From NCBI GenBank assembly GCA_963842515.1, contig CAWJGO010000003.1, forward strand, positions 124,001 to 188,000: a stretch of DNA of 64,000 nt. Reading direction: 5' to 3'. The DNA comes from CADEED01 sp963842515 (GTDB lineage: Bacteria > Pseudomonadota > Gammaproteobacteria > Steroidobacterales > Steroidobacteraceae). The translations under genes and the position numbers were made by a program. The notes beneath the pieces were generated by a model. It did no database searches, had not been told where the DNA came from, and saw only the letters and a program-made list of their open reading frames with translations. Numbering within the stretch: position 1 is the first letter of the stretch; every line of letters starts with the position of its first letter. Positions 17,040 through 25,498 of the stretch are shown here, one piece after another.

Positions 17040-19187
17040 TCATCGGCCGGGTGCGTATGGAAACTTCAAGGCCTGGTAGTACTCCAGCGGATGGCGCGGC
17101 GGCGCGAATCCCGCCGGCAGCGGACGCTTCGAAAACGTCTGGAAATAGGCGATACAGGCGTCACGCCACCACTGAGCTTCCTGTTCCTGGATAGCGAGAA
17201 ACGCCGCGACCTGTGCGAACCGCCCGGCGTCGACGTAAGACTCGAGACCCGCCCAGGTGCGGCGCATCTGACTAACTATCTCGACTCCGCGCGTGTAGCG
17301 GTAGACGAGCTCGTCCCAAAGAATGCGCCCCGATGCCACCTTGTAGTCCCATGGCACGTGGTGGAACCACAGCAGGAACTGCTCCGGTATTTTTCGCCGC
17401 TCGGCAAATATGGCGGCGACCTTGGACGAGTATTGCGACGTGGCGTCACTGCCCTTGGGCCCGCGATCAAAGCCGATGCCTGCCGCGTCGGCGCGATGAT
17501 AGTAAGTGGGGTTCCAGTCGGCGCGATTCAGATTGTCGACCCACGGCCCCGGGCCATAGTGATGTCCAGTGTCAAAGAGGTGATGAAGGCCGAGCGGCAT
17601 CATGTAGTCCACGACCGCCTCGCGCGAGCCCATCATCATCGCCACCACCGGCGTCACGAACTTCGGATCGTCCGTGAACGTCATGCGGGTCCAGTCCGCA
17701 GCGATGGCTTGCGATGAAAGGTCCGGATCCCAGGCGAGCCGCCCGAAGGCAAACCAGTTCGCCTGGTCGAAGTGCGATCCGGTCCAGTTGCGATCGGCAC
17801 CAATGTTGGATACCCCTGCCATGCCGGTCTGCCGGTAGCCGTGCAATTCACCATCGACGACCTTCGCCACCGTCGAGCCTTTGCCCTTGACCATCGTGTC
17901 CGCGTCGAGCGCCTCTTCGTACAGCGGCGCGAGATAGGCGAGGTGCGTGGCGAACCCGAGGTATTCCTTGGTGATCTGGAATTCCATCATCAGTGGAGTC
18001 TTGGGCATCGCGCCGAACAGCGGATGGAACGGCTCGCGCGGCTGGAAATCGATGGGGCCGTTCTTGACCTGAACCAGCACATTGGCGGCGAACTTGCCGT
18101 CCAGCGGCACAAATTCGTTGTAGGCCTGCTTGGCGCGATCATCGGGAGTTTCATTCGAGTACACGAACGCGCGCCAGATGACGACGCCACCGTGCGGCGC
18201 CAATGCTTCCGCAAGCACGTTTGCACCATCGGCATGATTGCGTTTGTAGTCTTGCGGGCCGGGCTGGCCTTCCGAGTTCGCCTTGACGAGGAAGCCGCCG
18301 AAATCGGGGATGTGGCGGTAAATCTCGTCGATCTTGGTTTTCCACCACGCGCGCACCCCCGGATCGAGCGGATCGGCGGTCTTCAGACCTCCAAGCTCGG
18401 TGGGGGCGCTGAACCGCGCGGTGAGATACACGCGTATCCCGTACGGCCGCAATGCGCCGGCGAGCGCCGCCGCCTTCTCGAGGTATGGCGGCGTCAGGCT
18501 GGTGGCGTTGGCATTCACATTGGTGAGCACCGCCCCGTTGAGGCCGATCGACGCGCAGGCCCGGGCATAGTCGGCGTAACGCGGATCCAGATATCCCGGC
18601 AACTTGTGCCAGTCCCAGATCGATTGTCCGGCGTAGCCGCGTTCCACGTGGCGGTCGAGATTGTCCCAATGGTTCAGCACGCGAATCCGCGTACGCGGCT
18701 GCGAGACGATGTCGAGCGCCGCAAGGTCCTGACGCGTCTGAATCAGCCGCAGAAAATGGAACGCTCCGTACAGCACGCCAACGTCCGAGTTCGCGGCGAT
18801 GACGATCGTCGGTTTCTCGTTCAGGTTGACGGTGCGGATCACGAATCCTTCGGCCGCGGCGCGCTCGAGTGGCAGTCCCAGACCGGCAATACGCGGGGAG
18901 CTACGTGGCGTGCCGAACAGCACTGCGCCCGCCTGCGTCGCCTCCTTGACCAAGGGAATCGGCCTGCCGAGGAGCCCTGACAGGCCGCGCTCGAGCTCGA
19001 TGCGGGCGACGTCAAGGGTAGCCGAACCGGTGCCGGCGACGAGTTCGCGCACCGACGCCTCGAGAGTCGGATAAACCGCGGGGTCTACAGCCCGATATCT
19101 CAGCCATAAGTCATATCCGTCTTCAGCGGCCGCCGGCAGCGAGGCGAACGCCAAGACGAGAACGGCAATCAGTCGACGTGCGTTCAT
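17040..19187 (-). CDS. aguA: Alpha-glucuronidase, glycoside hydrolase family 67
   Basis: Removes (4-O-methyl-)glucuronic acid from the non-reducing end of glucurono-xylo-oligosaccharides by inversion. It has 715 residues from the ATG at 19187, the normal GH67 size. A signal peptide (LIAVLVLAFASLPAAA) suggests a periplasmic location, unlike many cytoplasmic GH67s. Catalytic residues align in spacing with the Cellvibrio enzyme (E292, D365, E393): Glu306 in VKANSEGQPGPQ, Asp380 in NGPIDFQPREP and Glu408 in ITKEYLG. Other family blocks are LNHWDNLDRHVERGYAG and DTGHHYGPGPWVDN. It is divergent from the LacI regulator, with a perfect palindrome between them. Confidence 0.96.
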   Translation of the reverse strand: MNARRLIAVLVLAFASLPAAAEDGYDLWLRYRAVDPAVYPTLEASVRELVAGTGSATLDVARIELERGLSGLLGRPIPLVKEATQAGAVLFGTPRSSPRIAGLGLPLERAAAEGFVIRTVNLNEKPTIVIAANSDVGVLYGAFHFLRLIQTRQDLAALDIVSQPRTRIRVLNHWDNLDRHVERGYAGQSIWDWHKLPGYLDPRYADYARACASIGLNGAVLTNVNANATSLTPPYLEKAAALAGALRPYGIRVYLTARFSAPTELGGLKTADPLDPGVRAWWKTKIDEIYRHIPDFGGFLVKANSEGQPGPQDYKRNHADGANVLAEALAPHGGVVIWRAFVYSNETPDDRAKQAYNEFVPLDGKFAANVLVQVKNGPIDFQPREPFHPLFGAMPKTPLMMEFQITKEYLGFATHLAYLAPLYEEALDADTMVKGKGSTVAKVVDGELHGYRQTGMAGVSNIGADRNWTGSHFDQANWFAFGRLAWDPDLSSQAIAADWTRMTFTDDPKFVTPVVAMMMGSREAVVDYMMPLGLHHLFDTGHHYGPGPWVDNLNRADWNPTYYHRADAAGIGFDRGPKGSDATSQYSSKVAAIFAERRKIPEQFLLWFHHVPWDYKVASGRILWDELVYRYTRGVEIVSQMRRTWAGLESYVDAGRFAQVAAFLAIQEQEAQWWRDACIAYFQTFSKRPLPAGFAPPRHPLEYYQALKFPYAPGR

Positions 19188-19223
19188 TGCGGCATTGGAC
19201 TTTGATAGTGCGTTGAATCTATT

Positions 19224-19235
19224 GTTAACGTTAAC
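19224..19235. promoter_or_regulatory. Perfect 12-bp palindrome, probable LacI-family operator
   Basis: GTTAACGTTAAC is a perfect palindrome in the 79-bp gap between the divergent aguA and lacI-type genes. It has the central CG and A/T-rich arms expected of LacI-family operators. It lies 31 bp before the regulator start and 36 bp before aguA, so one site could repress both. Confidence 0.7.
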
Positions 19236-19266
19236 GCAAGCCTTACGCCAGTAGCCGGGTGGACGA

Positions 19267-20364
19267 TTGAGCGAGTCAGGGGATCGCACTAGCGACGGTG
19301 TGCCGCGCCTGGGTGAAAAAACCAGCCGGCGCAGAGGCAGCGCTGTAACCATTCATGAAGTCGCACGCCATGCGAGCGTGTCGCCGATGACCGTTTCCCG
19401 CGTCATCAACGGTGAGAGCAACGTACGCGATTCAACACGCGAAACCGTGATGGAAGCCGTGCGTGCACTCAACTATCGGCCGAATCCCGCGGCACGAGTG
19501 CTGGCCGGCGCGCGCGATACGCGCATCGCCATCATCTATTCGAACCCCAGCGCGTCATACCTCAGCGAAATGCTGGTCGGCGCACTCGATGGTTCGCACC
19601 GCACGGCGTCACAGCTGGTGCTCGATCGCTGGGACAATCTCAAGCCGGCCGCCGAAAAAGCCGCGGCACAGCGCCTTTCCGAGGGCATTGCCGGCGTGAT
19701 CCTGCCGCCGCCGCTGTGCGAATCGAAGGCCATCGCCGCGGCGTTCGCCGCCGAAGGCGTGCCAGCGGTTGCCCTAGCTACCGGCCAAGCGCGCGAAGAC
19801 GTTTCCTGCGTGCGTATCGACGACTTCCACGCCGCGCGCGAGATGACCATGCATCTGATCGCCGAAGGTCATTCGCGCATCGCATTCATCAAGGGACAAC
19901 CCACGCAGACCGCGAGCGCGCAGCGACTTGCAGGATTCGAAGCGGCGATGGAAGAAAGCGGCCTCGAGGTCGACCCGGCGCTCGTCGTCCAAGGGTTCTT
20001 CTCGTACAAGTCGGGACTCGAAGCCGCCGAGAAGCTCTTGGCGCGCAAGCGCATGCCTACCGCCATCTTTGCCAGCAATGACGACATGGCTGCCGCCGCA
20101 ATTTCGGTCGCGCACCGGCGCGCGCTCGATGTTCCCGGCGATCTTTCGGTTGTCGGCTTCGACGACACGCCGATCGCCACCACCGTGTGGCCGGAGCTGA
20201 CCACCATCCGTCAGCCGATCGCGGCAATGGCCGAAGCAGCCATCAATTTATTGCTGCACAAGATCCGGCGTCCGAAAGATCGGCACGCCCACCAGGCTGT
20301 CGATCACCTCGTGCCCTACGTGCTCGTGAAGCGGGATTCCGTTGCACCGCCGCGCAAGCCTTGA
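19267..20364 (+). CDS. LacI-family transcriptional regulator
   Basis: 365-residue repressor. The frame starts with TTG at 19267 after GGTGGA. The HTH begins only at about residue 27 (VTIHEVARHASVSPMTVSRV), so a basic 25-residue extension (EKTSRRRGSA) precedes it. The hinge helix RPNPAARVLAG is followed by a periplasmic-binding-protein-like effector domain with IYSNPSASYLSEML, RIDDFHAAREMTMHLI and SVVGFDDTPIATTVWPELTT. It is divergent from aguA and just upstream of the xylE-xylXABCD genes. It therefore probably senses a xylose- or uronate-derived ligand and controls these units. The TTG start and the extension are the least certain parts. Confidence 0.88.
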   Translation: MSESGDRTSDGVPRLGEKTSRRRGSAVTIHEVARHASVSPMTVSRVINGESNVRDSTRETVMEAVRALNYRPNPAARVLAGARDTRIAIIYSNPSASYLSEMLVGALDGSHRTASQLVLDRWDNLKPAAEKAAAQRLSEGIAGVILPPPLCESKAIAAAFAAEGVPAVALATGQAREDVSCVRIDDFHAAREMTMHLIAEGHSRIAFIKGQPTQTASAQRLAGFEAAMEESGLEVDPALVVQGFFSYKSGLEAAEKLLARKRMPTAIFASNDDMAAAAISVAHRRALDVPGDLSVVGFDDTPIATTVWPELTTIRQPIAAMAEAAINLLLHKIRRPKDRHAHQAVDHLVPYVLVKRDSVAPPRKP

Positions 20365-20427
20365 GCCGAACAAAATTCACTCGATTTCTGCCATACCGCG
20401 CCGCGAATCAGGCCTCGGCTTGCTATC

Positions 20428-20441
20428 TGATACCGCTATCA
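20428..20441. promoter_or_regulatory. Candidate LacI-family operator upstream of xylE
   Basis: TGATACCGCTATCA has perfect TGATA/TATCA arms around CCGC. It differs at one base from the UxuR-type palindrome TGATACCGGTATCA and resembles the site at 4278. It lies about 87 bp before the xylE start. Together these suggest a second operator class besides GTTAACGTTAAC in this locus. Confidence 0.45.
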
Positions 20442-20527
20442 CTACGCTTCCGCGACCGCTGAACGGGGGGCGCGAAACGCGCACGTGAGCGGGGTCAAAA
20501 AATATAATTCTTTCAAGGAGATAGCGC

Positions 20528-22057
20528 GTGTCTCAATCTTCTGACCAGGCCTCAACAGCTGCCGCTCACAGGGGCCTGCTCGTCACCCTCACCATCATCG
20601 CCGCCCTCGGCGGATTGCTGTTTGGTTACGACACGGCCGTGATCTCCGGCGCCACCGATTCCATCAAGCTGAATTTCGTCGCGCCGCTCGGTCTTGCCGA
20701 GAGTGCGCGCATCAGCCTCGAAGGCTGGACCATCTCCTGCGCGCTGGCGGGCTGCATCATCGGTGGCGCGCTTGGCGGAGTCATTGCGCATTGGCTGGGC
20801 CGCCGCGGCGGCCTCATCGTCGCCGGCGCATTGTTCTTCCTGTCGTCGCTGGGCTCGGCATGGCCCGAGTCATTCATCGGCGTGATCGGCTCGTTGCTGA
20901 CACCGCTCATCAATTTCATCGCGCTGATCCTCAATCCGTTCGGCGCAGAGTTGCCTCACTACTCCTTTGGCGAAGTGCTCACCAACTTCACCGGGCACCG
21001 CATCTTCGGCGGCATGGGCATCGGCCTCGCCTCCATGCTCGCGCCCATGTACATCGCCGAGATCGCCCCGCCGTCCAAGCGTGGCGCGCTCGTGACGTAC
21101 CAGCAGATCGCCATCGTCAGCGGCATCTCGCTCGTTTACTTCGTGAACTGGGGCATTGCCTCGCTGGGGGGCGACGAGGCCTGGAAGCACGACATCGGCT
21201 GGCGTTACATGTTGGCCTCGTGCGCGATTCCCGCCGGCTTGTTCGTCCTGTTGCTGTTGTTCGTTCCGGAGACCCCGCGCGGCCTGATGCTCAAGGGCAA
21301 GAATGCAAAGGCGCTCGAAGTGCTGAACAAGCTCGCAACCGCAGACGAAGCGAAAATCGTACTGGCCGAGATCGACGCCTCCCTCAAGGAGAGCAGCGGC
21401 AAGCTATTCGCCTACGGCAGCCTCGTCTTGTTCGTCGGCATCATGCTGTCGCTGTTCCAGCAATTCGTGGGCATCAACGCGGTGCTGTACTACGGCCCGC
21501 AGATGTTCAAGAACATGGGCTTCGAGGCGAATGCCTCGCTGCTGCAGACAGTGATCATGGGCGTCGTCATGGTGGTGTTCACCCTGGTCGCGACCGCCAC
21601 CGTCGACAAGTGGGGCCGCAAACCGCTGCTGATACTCGGCGCTTTGATCATGGCGGTTTCGATGATCGTGCTCGGCTTCCTTTTCTATTCGGGCAACGTG
21701 GGCCTCGCTGCCCTCGTCGTCGTGTGCATCTACATCGCGGGCTTCTCCCTGTCCTGGGGTCCGGTGGTATGGGTGTTACTGGCGGAAATCTTCCCCAACA
21801 ACATCCGCAACAAGGCCATGGCCATTGCCGTCGCCGCGCAGTGGATCGCGAACCTGTTCGTCTCCTGGACCTTCAACATCCTCGACAGCCACTCCGGACT
21901 GACTGCCAGCTTTAACCATGGCTTCGCCTACTGGTTGTACGGCGGCGCGAGCCTCGTGGCTGCCGCCTTCGTGTGGAAATTCGTGCCGGAAACCAAGGGC
22001 AAGACGCTCGAGGCCATGCACGACCTGTGGCACGTGGCGCCGAAGAAAGCCGGCTAG
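20528..22057 (+). CDS. xylE: Sugar:H+ symporter, MFS sugar-porter family (XylE-like)
   Basis: Inner-membrane transporter of 509 residues, predicted to import D-xylose. It begins with GTG at 20528, set by AAGGAG 7 nt upstream. Sugar-porter signatures are present: GGLLFGYDTAVISGA in TM1, GWTISCALAGCIIGG, HWLGRRGG (loop 2-3), PMYIAEIAPPSKRG, the FQQFVGINAVLYYGP sugar-binding helix of the XylE/GLUT group, DKWGRKPLL and the terminal VPETKGKTLE. A 30-residue hydrophobic insertion (SLLTPLINFIALILNPFG) between TM3 and TM4 is as in E. coli XylE. It leads the xylXABCD set, so xylose is the likely substrate. Confidence 0.88.
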   Translation: MSQSSDQASTAAAHRGLLVTLTIIAALGGLLFGYDTAVISGATDSIKLNFVAPLGLAESARISLEGWTISCALAGCIIGGALGGVIAHWLGRRGGLIVAGALFFLSSLGSAWPESFIGVIGSLLTPLINFIALILNPFGAELPHYSFGEVLTNFTGHRIFGGMGIGLASMLAPMYIAEIAPPSKRGALVTYQQIAIVSGISLVYFVNWGIASLGGDEAWKHDIGWRYMLASCAIPAGLFVLLLLFVPETPRGLMLKGKNAKALEVLNKLATADEAKIVLAEIDASLKESSGKLFAYGSLVLFVGIMLSLFQQFVGINAVLYYGPQMFKNMGFEANASLLQTVIMGVVMVVFTLVATATVDKWGRKPLLILGALIMAVSMIVLGFLFYSGNVGLAALVVVCIYIAGFSLSWGPVVWVLLAEIFPNNIRNKAMAIAVAAQWIANLFVSWTFNILDSHSGLTASFNHGFAYWLYGGASLVAAAFVWKFVPETKGKTLEAMHDLWHVAPKKAG

Positions 22058-22073
22058 CTTTTGCTCGATGAAT

Positions 22074-22100
22074 CCCGCGGGCCAAGCTTGGGCTCGCGGG
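22074..22100 (+). other. Strong RNA hairpin between xylE and xylX
   Basis: CCCGCGGGCC and GGCTCGCGGG form a ten-pair stem with one G-U pair and a 7-nt loop. No U-tract follows, so it is not a standard terminator. It may set transcript processing or relative expression of transporter and enzymes. Confidence 0.5.
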
Positions 22101-22116
22101 GTTCGGCTCCAAATTT

Positions 22117-23256
22117 ATGATCGAACATCTACCTTCCGACTGGCGGCAATCCGTACTCGTCGGCCGCATCCTGACGCGCGAGGGGCCCACGCCGGTCGTC
22201 ATCGCCGGCGGCCGCGTGCGCGACGTTTCGAGACACGCGGCGACCGTGTCACAACTGTTGAATGCGTGGAACGGCGAGGTCCCTGCCGGAACCGATCTCG
22301 GCACACTGGAATCTTTCAGTTTCACGCGCGATTTCGCCGCCGCGAAAGACGTGCGTCTGCTGTCGCCTTTCGATCTCCAGTGCATCAAAGCAAGCGGCGT
22401 GACATTCGCAATCTCGGCGATGGAACGAGTCATCGAGGAACGATGCCGTGGCGATGCCAGCAAGGCGGACAGCCTTCGCGCCAGCCTGCGCGATCGGATT
22501 GGCGCGGATATCCGCTCGGTAAAGCCCGGCTCGGAAGCGGCGCAAAAGCTCAAGGCCGCCCTCATATCCGACGGGCTATGGTCGCAGTACCTCGAAGTGG
22601 CCATCGGGCCGGATGCGGAAATCTTCACCAAGGCGCCGACACTGTCGACGGTTGGCTGGGGCGACTGGATAGGCGTGCGGTCCGACTCGGCCTGGAACAA
22701 CCCGGAGCCGGAAATCGTGCTGGCGGTGGACAACGCTGGCCGCATCCTGGGCGCCACTCTCGGCAACGACGTCAACCTGCGCGACATCGAAGGCCGCAGC
22801 GCATTGTTGTTAGGCAAGGCCAAGGACAACAATGCCTCCTGCGCCATCGGGCCCTTCATCCGCATGTTCGACGGCGCGTACACGCTCGATGATGTGCGCA
22901 CCGCGGTGGTGCGGCTGGAAATCGAAGGAACGGAAGGCTTCCGGCTCGAAGGCCAAAGTTCCATGTCGCAGATCAGCCGCGATCCGACCGAGCTGGTCGG
23001 GCAGACCATCTGCAAGCACCATCGCTACCCGGATGGGTTCGCGCTTTTCCTCGGCACGATGTTCGCGCCAATCGTGGATCGCGGCGTTGTCGGACAGGGA
23101 TTCACGCACAAGAGCGGCGATATCGTCCGGGTGTCCACTGAGAAGCTCGGTGTGTTAGAAAACAAGGTGACCACCTGTGACCAGGCCCCACCGTGGTCCT
23201 TCGGAATCGCGGATCTGATGCGCAATTTGGTGCGTCGCGGCCTGCTGAACTCTTGA
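22117..23256 (+). CDS. xylX: 2-keto-3-deoxy-D-xylonate dehydratase, fumarylacetoacetate-hydrolase fold (XylX-like)
   Basis: Predicted to convert 2-keto-3-deoxy-D-xylonate to alpha-ketoglutarate semialdehyde, the fourth Weimberg step. It has 379 residues, close to the roughly 385 of Caulobacter XylX. The N-terminal part includes VRLLSPFDLQCIKASGVTFA. The C-terminal FAH-like domain carries acidic metal-binding segments GWGDWIGVRSDSAWNNPEP and GNDVNLRDIEGRSALLLGKA. The ribosome site before the ATG at 22117 is weak, and a strong hairpin lies just upstream. The gene is followed 14 bp later by the semialdehyde dehydrogenase. Assignment rests on the family and on the exact XABCD gene order; L-2-keto-3-deoxyarabonate is an alternative substrate. 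Confidence 0.85.
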   Translation: MIEHLPSDWRQSVLVGRILTREGPTPVVIAGGRVRDVSRHAATVSQLLNAWNGEVPAGTDLGTLESFSFTRDFAAAKDVRLLSPFDLQCIKASGVTFAISAMERVIEERCRGDASKADSLRASLRDRIGADIRSVKPGSEAAQKLKAALISDGLWSQYLEVAIGPDAEIFTKAPTLSTVGWGDWIGVRSDSAWNNPEPEIVLAVDNAGRILGATLGNDVNLRDIEGRSALLLGKAKDNNASCAIGPFIRMFDGAYTLDDVRTAVVRLEIEGTEGFRLEGQSSMSQISRDPTELVGQTICKHHRYPDGFALFLGTMFAPIVDRGVVGQGFTHKSGDIVRVSTEKLGVLENKVTTCDQAPPWSFGIADLMRNLVRRGLLNS

Positions 23257-23270
23257 ATGGAATAAAGATC

Positions 23271-24713
23271 GTGAGCAACACAAAACAGCTTTCCCACTAC
23301 ATCGACGGGCAATGGGTCGCCGGCGCCGCCGCCTCCGACAGCCTCAATCCCTCCGACACACGCGATATCGTCGCCAAGGTGCCTGGCGGTGACAAATCCA
23401 CCGTGAATGCCGCAGTTGCGGCGGCCAAAGCCGCATTTCCAGCGTGGGCCAATGCCAGCCCCGAAATACGCTCCGATCTGCTCGACAAGGTTGGCTCGAC
23501 CATCATGGCGCGGGCCGACGACCTCGGCCGCTTGTTGTCGCGTGAGGAAGGCAAGACTTTTCCCGAGGGCAAGGGCGAAGTCATGCGCGCCGCCCGCATC
23601 TTCAAATTCTTCGCGGGTGAAGCGCTGCGCCGTCACGGTGTCACCGTTGATTCGACGCGTCCGGGCGTGGCGGTTGAAACGTATCGCGAACCGCTCGGCG
23701 TATTCGGACTGATAACACCCTGGAACTTTCCGATCGCAATTCCGGCATGGAAGAGTGCGCCGGCGCTCGCCTTCGGCAACACCGTCGTGATGAAGCCGGC
23801 TTCGTTGACGCCGGCAACTGCGCACGCATTGGCCGAAATCTTTCACGAGGCCGGCTTTCCGAAGGGTGTGTTCAACCTGATTCTCGGCAGCGGATCGATG
23901 GGCGGCGCGCTCACCGAACATCCGGATGTCGCCGGAATCTCGTTTACCGGCGGGCAGAGCACGGGTGCTCAGGTTGCCAAGGCCGCCATGTCGCACAACG
24001 CGCGCATCCAGCTGGAAATGGGCGGCAAGAATGCGCTGGTGGTGCTCGACGACTGTGAGCTCGATCGCGCCGTGCAATGCGCGCTCGATGGAGCGTTCTT
24101 CGGCACGGGCCAGCGCTGCACGGCTTCGAGCCGAATCATCATCACGCAGAACATTCACGACAAGTTCATCGAAGCACTGGCCGGGCGCGTCAAGGCACTG
24201 AAAGTCGGCGACGCGCTGGCCGCGGACACCCAGATGGGTCCGCTCGCGAGCCAGGCGCAGCTCGACACCACTCTTTCTTATGTCGACGTGGCAGCGAAAG
24301 AAGGCGGCCGCCGCGTGGTCGGCGGTGAAGTGCTTTCGCTCGCGACTCCCGGCTACTACGTGGCTCCCGTGCTGATCGCGGATACGCGGCAGGACATGCG
24401 CATCAACATGGAAGAAGTGTTCGGACCGGTCGCCTCGACGGTGCGAGTGAAGGATTACGAAGAAGCGCTCAGCGTAGCCAACGCCGGAGAATTCGGTCTT
24501 TCGGCCGGCATCATGACCAACTCGCTCAAACACGCGCGGCACTTCGTGCGCAATGTGCGGGCCGGCATGGTCATGACGAATCTGCCCACCGCGGGCGTCG
24601 ACTATCACGTGCCTTTCGGCGGGACGCGCAAATCGAGTTATGGGCCGCGCGAACAGGGGTTCGCAGCGGTCGAGTTCTACACGCAGATCAAGACTAGCTA
24701 CACCTGGGCCTAA
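23271..24713 (+). CDS. xylA: Alpha-ketoglutarate semialdehyde dehydrogenase (XylA in Caulobacter nomenclature)
   Basis: NAD(P)-dependent aldehyde dehydrogenase of 480 residues that oxidises alpha-ketoglutarate semialdehyde to 2-oxoglutarate, ending the Weimberg route in the TCA cycle. The start is taken as GTG at 23271 (MSNTKQLSHYIDG), 14 bp after xylX; the frame is open further upstream into xylX. Active-site residues are Asn152 in TPWNFP, Glu249 in QLEMGGKNA and Cys283 in GTGQRCTAS. The cofactor segment VVMKPASLTP and the terminal YTQIKTSY are normal. The name xylA here follows Caulobacter and does not mean xylose isomerase, which is absent from the window. Confidence 0.9.
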   Translation: MSNTKQLSHYIDGQWVAGAAASDSLNPSDTRDIVAKVPGGDKSTVNAAVAAAKAAFPAWANASPEIRSDLLDKVGSTIMARADDLGRLLSREEGKTFPEGKGEVMRAARIFKFFAGEALRRHGVTVDSTRPGVAVETYREPLGVFGLITPWNFPIAIPAWKSAPALAFGNTVVMKPASLTPATAHALAEIFHEAGFPKGVFNLILGSGSMGGALTEHPDVAGISFTGGQSTGAQVAKAAMSHNARIQLEMGGKNALVVLDDCELDRAVQCALDGAFFGTGQRCTASSRIIITQNIHDKFIEALAGRVKALKVGDALAADTQMGPLASQAQLDTTLSYVDVAAKEGGRRVVGGEVLSLATPGYYVAPVLIADTRQDMRINMEEVFGPVASTVRVKDYEEALSVANAGEFGLSAGIMTNSLKHARHFVRNVRAGMVMTNLPTAGVDYHVPFGGTRKSSYGPREQGFAAVEFYTQIKTSYTWA

Positions 24714-24742
24714 AGCTCAAACAACGGTTCAAACAACAATCT

Positions 24743-25495
24743 ATGACGCACGCTGTTTATCCTTCGCTCGCCGGCAAGACCGTCGTCATCACGGGCGGCG
24801 GTTCCGGTATCGGCGAAGTGATGGTGGAAGGCTTCTCGCGCCAGAAGGCGCGGGTCTTCTTTCTCGACGTAGCCGACAGCGCGTCGAAGGCACTGGTCGC
24901 CCGCCTGGGCAATGGCGTCCGGTTCATGAACACTGACGTCACGGACATAGAAGCGATGCGCGCTTCGCTGGCATCGATCGAGTCCAGCGTGGGGCCGGTA
25001 TCAGTTCTGGTGAACAACGCGGCGAACGACGATCGTCACAAGTTCGAGGACGTGACCCCCGCGTACTGGGAGCAACGGCTCGCGGTGAACCTGCGCCACA
25101 TCTTCTTCGGCGCGCAATTCGTCGCCGCTGGCATGAAAAAAGCCGGTGGCGGCTCGATCATCAACATGGGCTCGGTGTCCTGGCATTCGGCCATCGCCAA
25201 TTTGTCGATCTACGAAACTGCAAAAGCCGGCATCGAAGGCCTGACACGCGCGCTGGCGCGTGATCTTGGCGAAGCTGGCATCCGCGTGAATTGTGTGGTG
25301 CCGGGCGCGATCCGCACGGCGCGCCAGATGAAGCTCTGGCACACTGCCGAGGAAGAGGCGAAGATCGTCGCGCAGCAGTGCCTCAAGGCTCGCGTGGATC
25401 CGGTGGACGTCACCGCAATGGTGCTGTTTCTGGCCTCCGACGACGCGCGCATGTGCACCGCGCACAACTATTGGGTGGATGCGGGCTATCGTTGA
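24743..25495 (+). CDS. xylB: D-xylose 1-dehydrogenase, short-chain dehydrogenase (XylB-like)
   Basis: Oxidises D-xylose to D-xylonolactone with NAD, the first Weimberg step. It is 250 residues long, with the Rossmann motif TGGGSGIG at 17-24. The NNAANDDRHK block and WHSAIANLSIYETAKAG match Caulobacter XylB closely (family NNAGNDDRHK and YETAKAGIEG). Catalytic residues are Ser144, Tyr157 and Lys161. The C-terminal YWVDAGYR corresponds to YWIDAGWR of the reference enzyme. It lies 29 bp after the aldehyde dehydrogenase and 3 bp before the lactonase, within one transcription unit. Confidence 0.92.
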   Translation: MTHAVYPSLAGKTVVITGGGSGIGEVMVEGFSRQKARVFFLDVADSASKALVARLGNGVRFMNTDVTDIEAMRASLASIESSVGPVSVLVNNAANDDRHKFEDVTPAYWEQRLAVNLRHIFFGAQFVAAGMKKAGGGSIINMGSVSWHSAIANLSIYETAKAGIEGLTRALARDLGEAGIRVNCVVPGAIRTARQMKLWHTAEEEAKIVAQQCLKARVDPVDVTAMVLFLASDDARMCTAHNYWVDAGYR

Positions 25496-25498
25496 ACC

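Noticed and set aside
20503..20508. TATAAT before xylE as a -10 element
   Set aside because: It lies only 7 bp before the AAGGAG ribosome site, no -35 box is at the right distance, and a start there would leave almost no 5' leader.
23025..24608. A 527-codon minus-strand frame over xylX and the aldehyde dehydrogenase gene
   Set aside because: It is opposite two clear enzymes with all active-site residues; its translation is His/Arg-rich and unlike any family.
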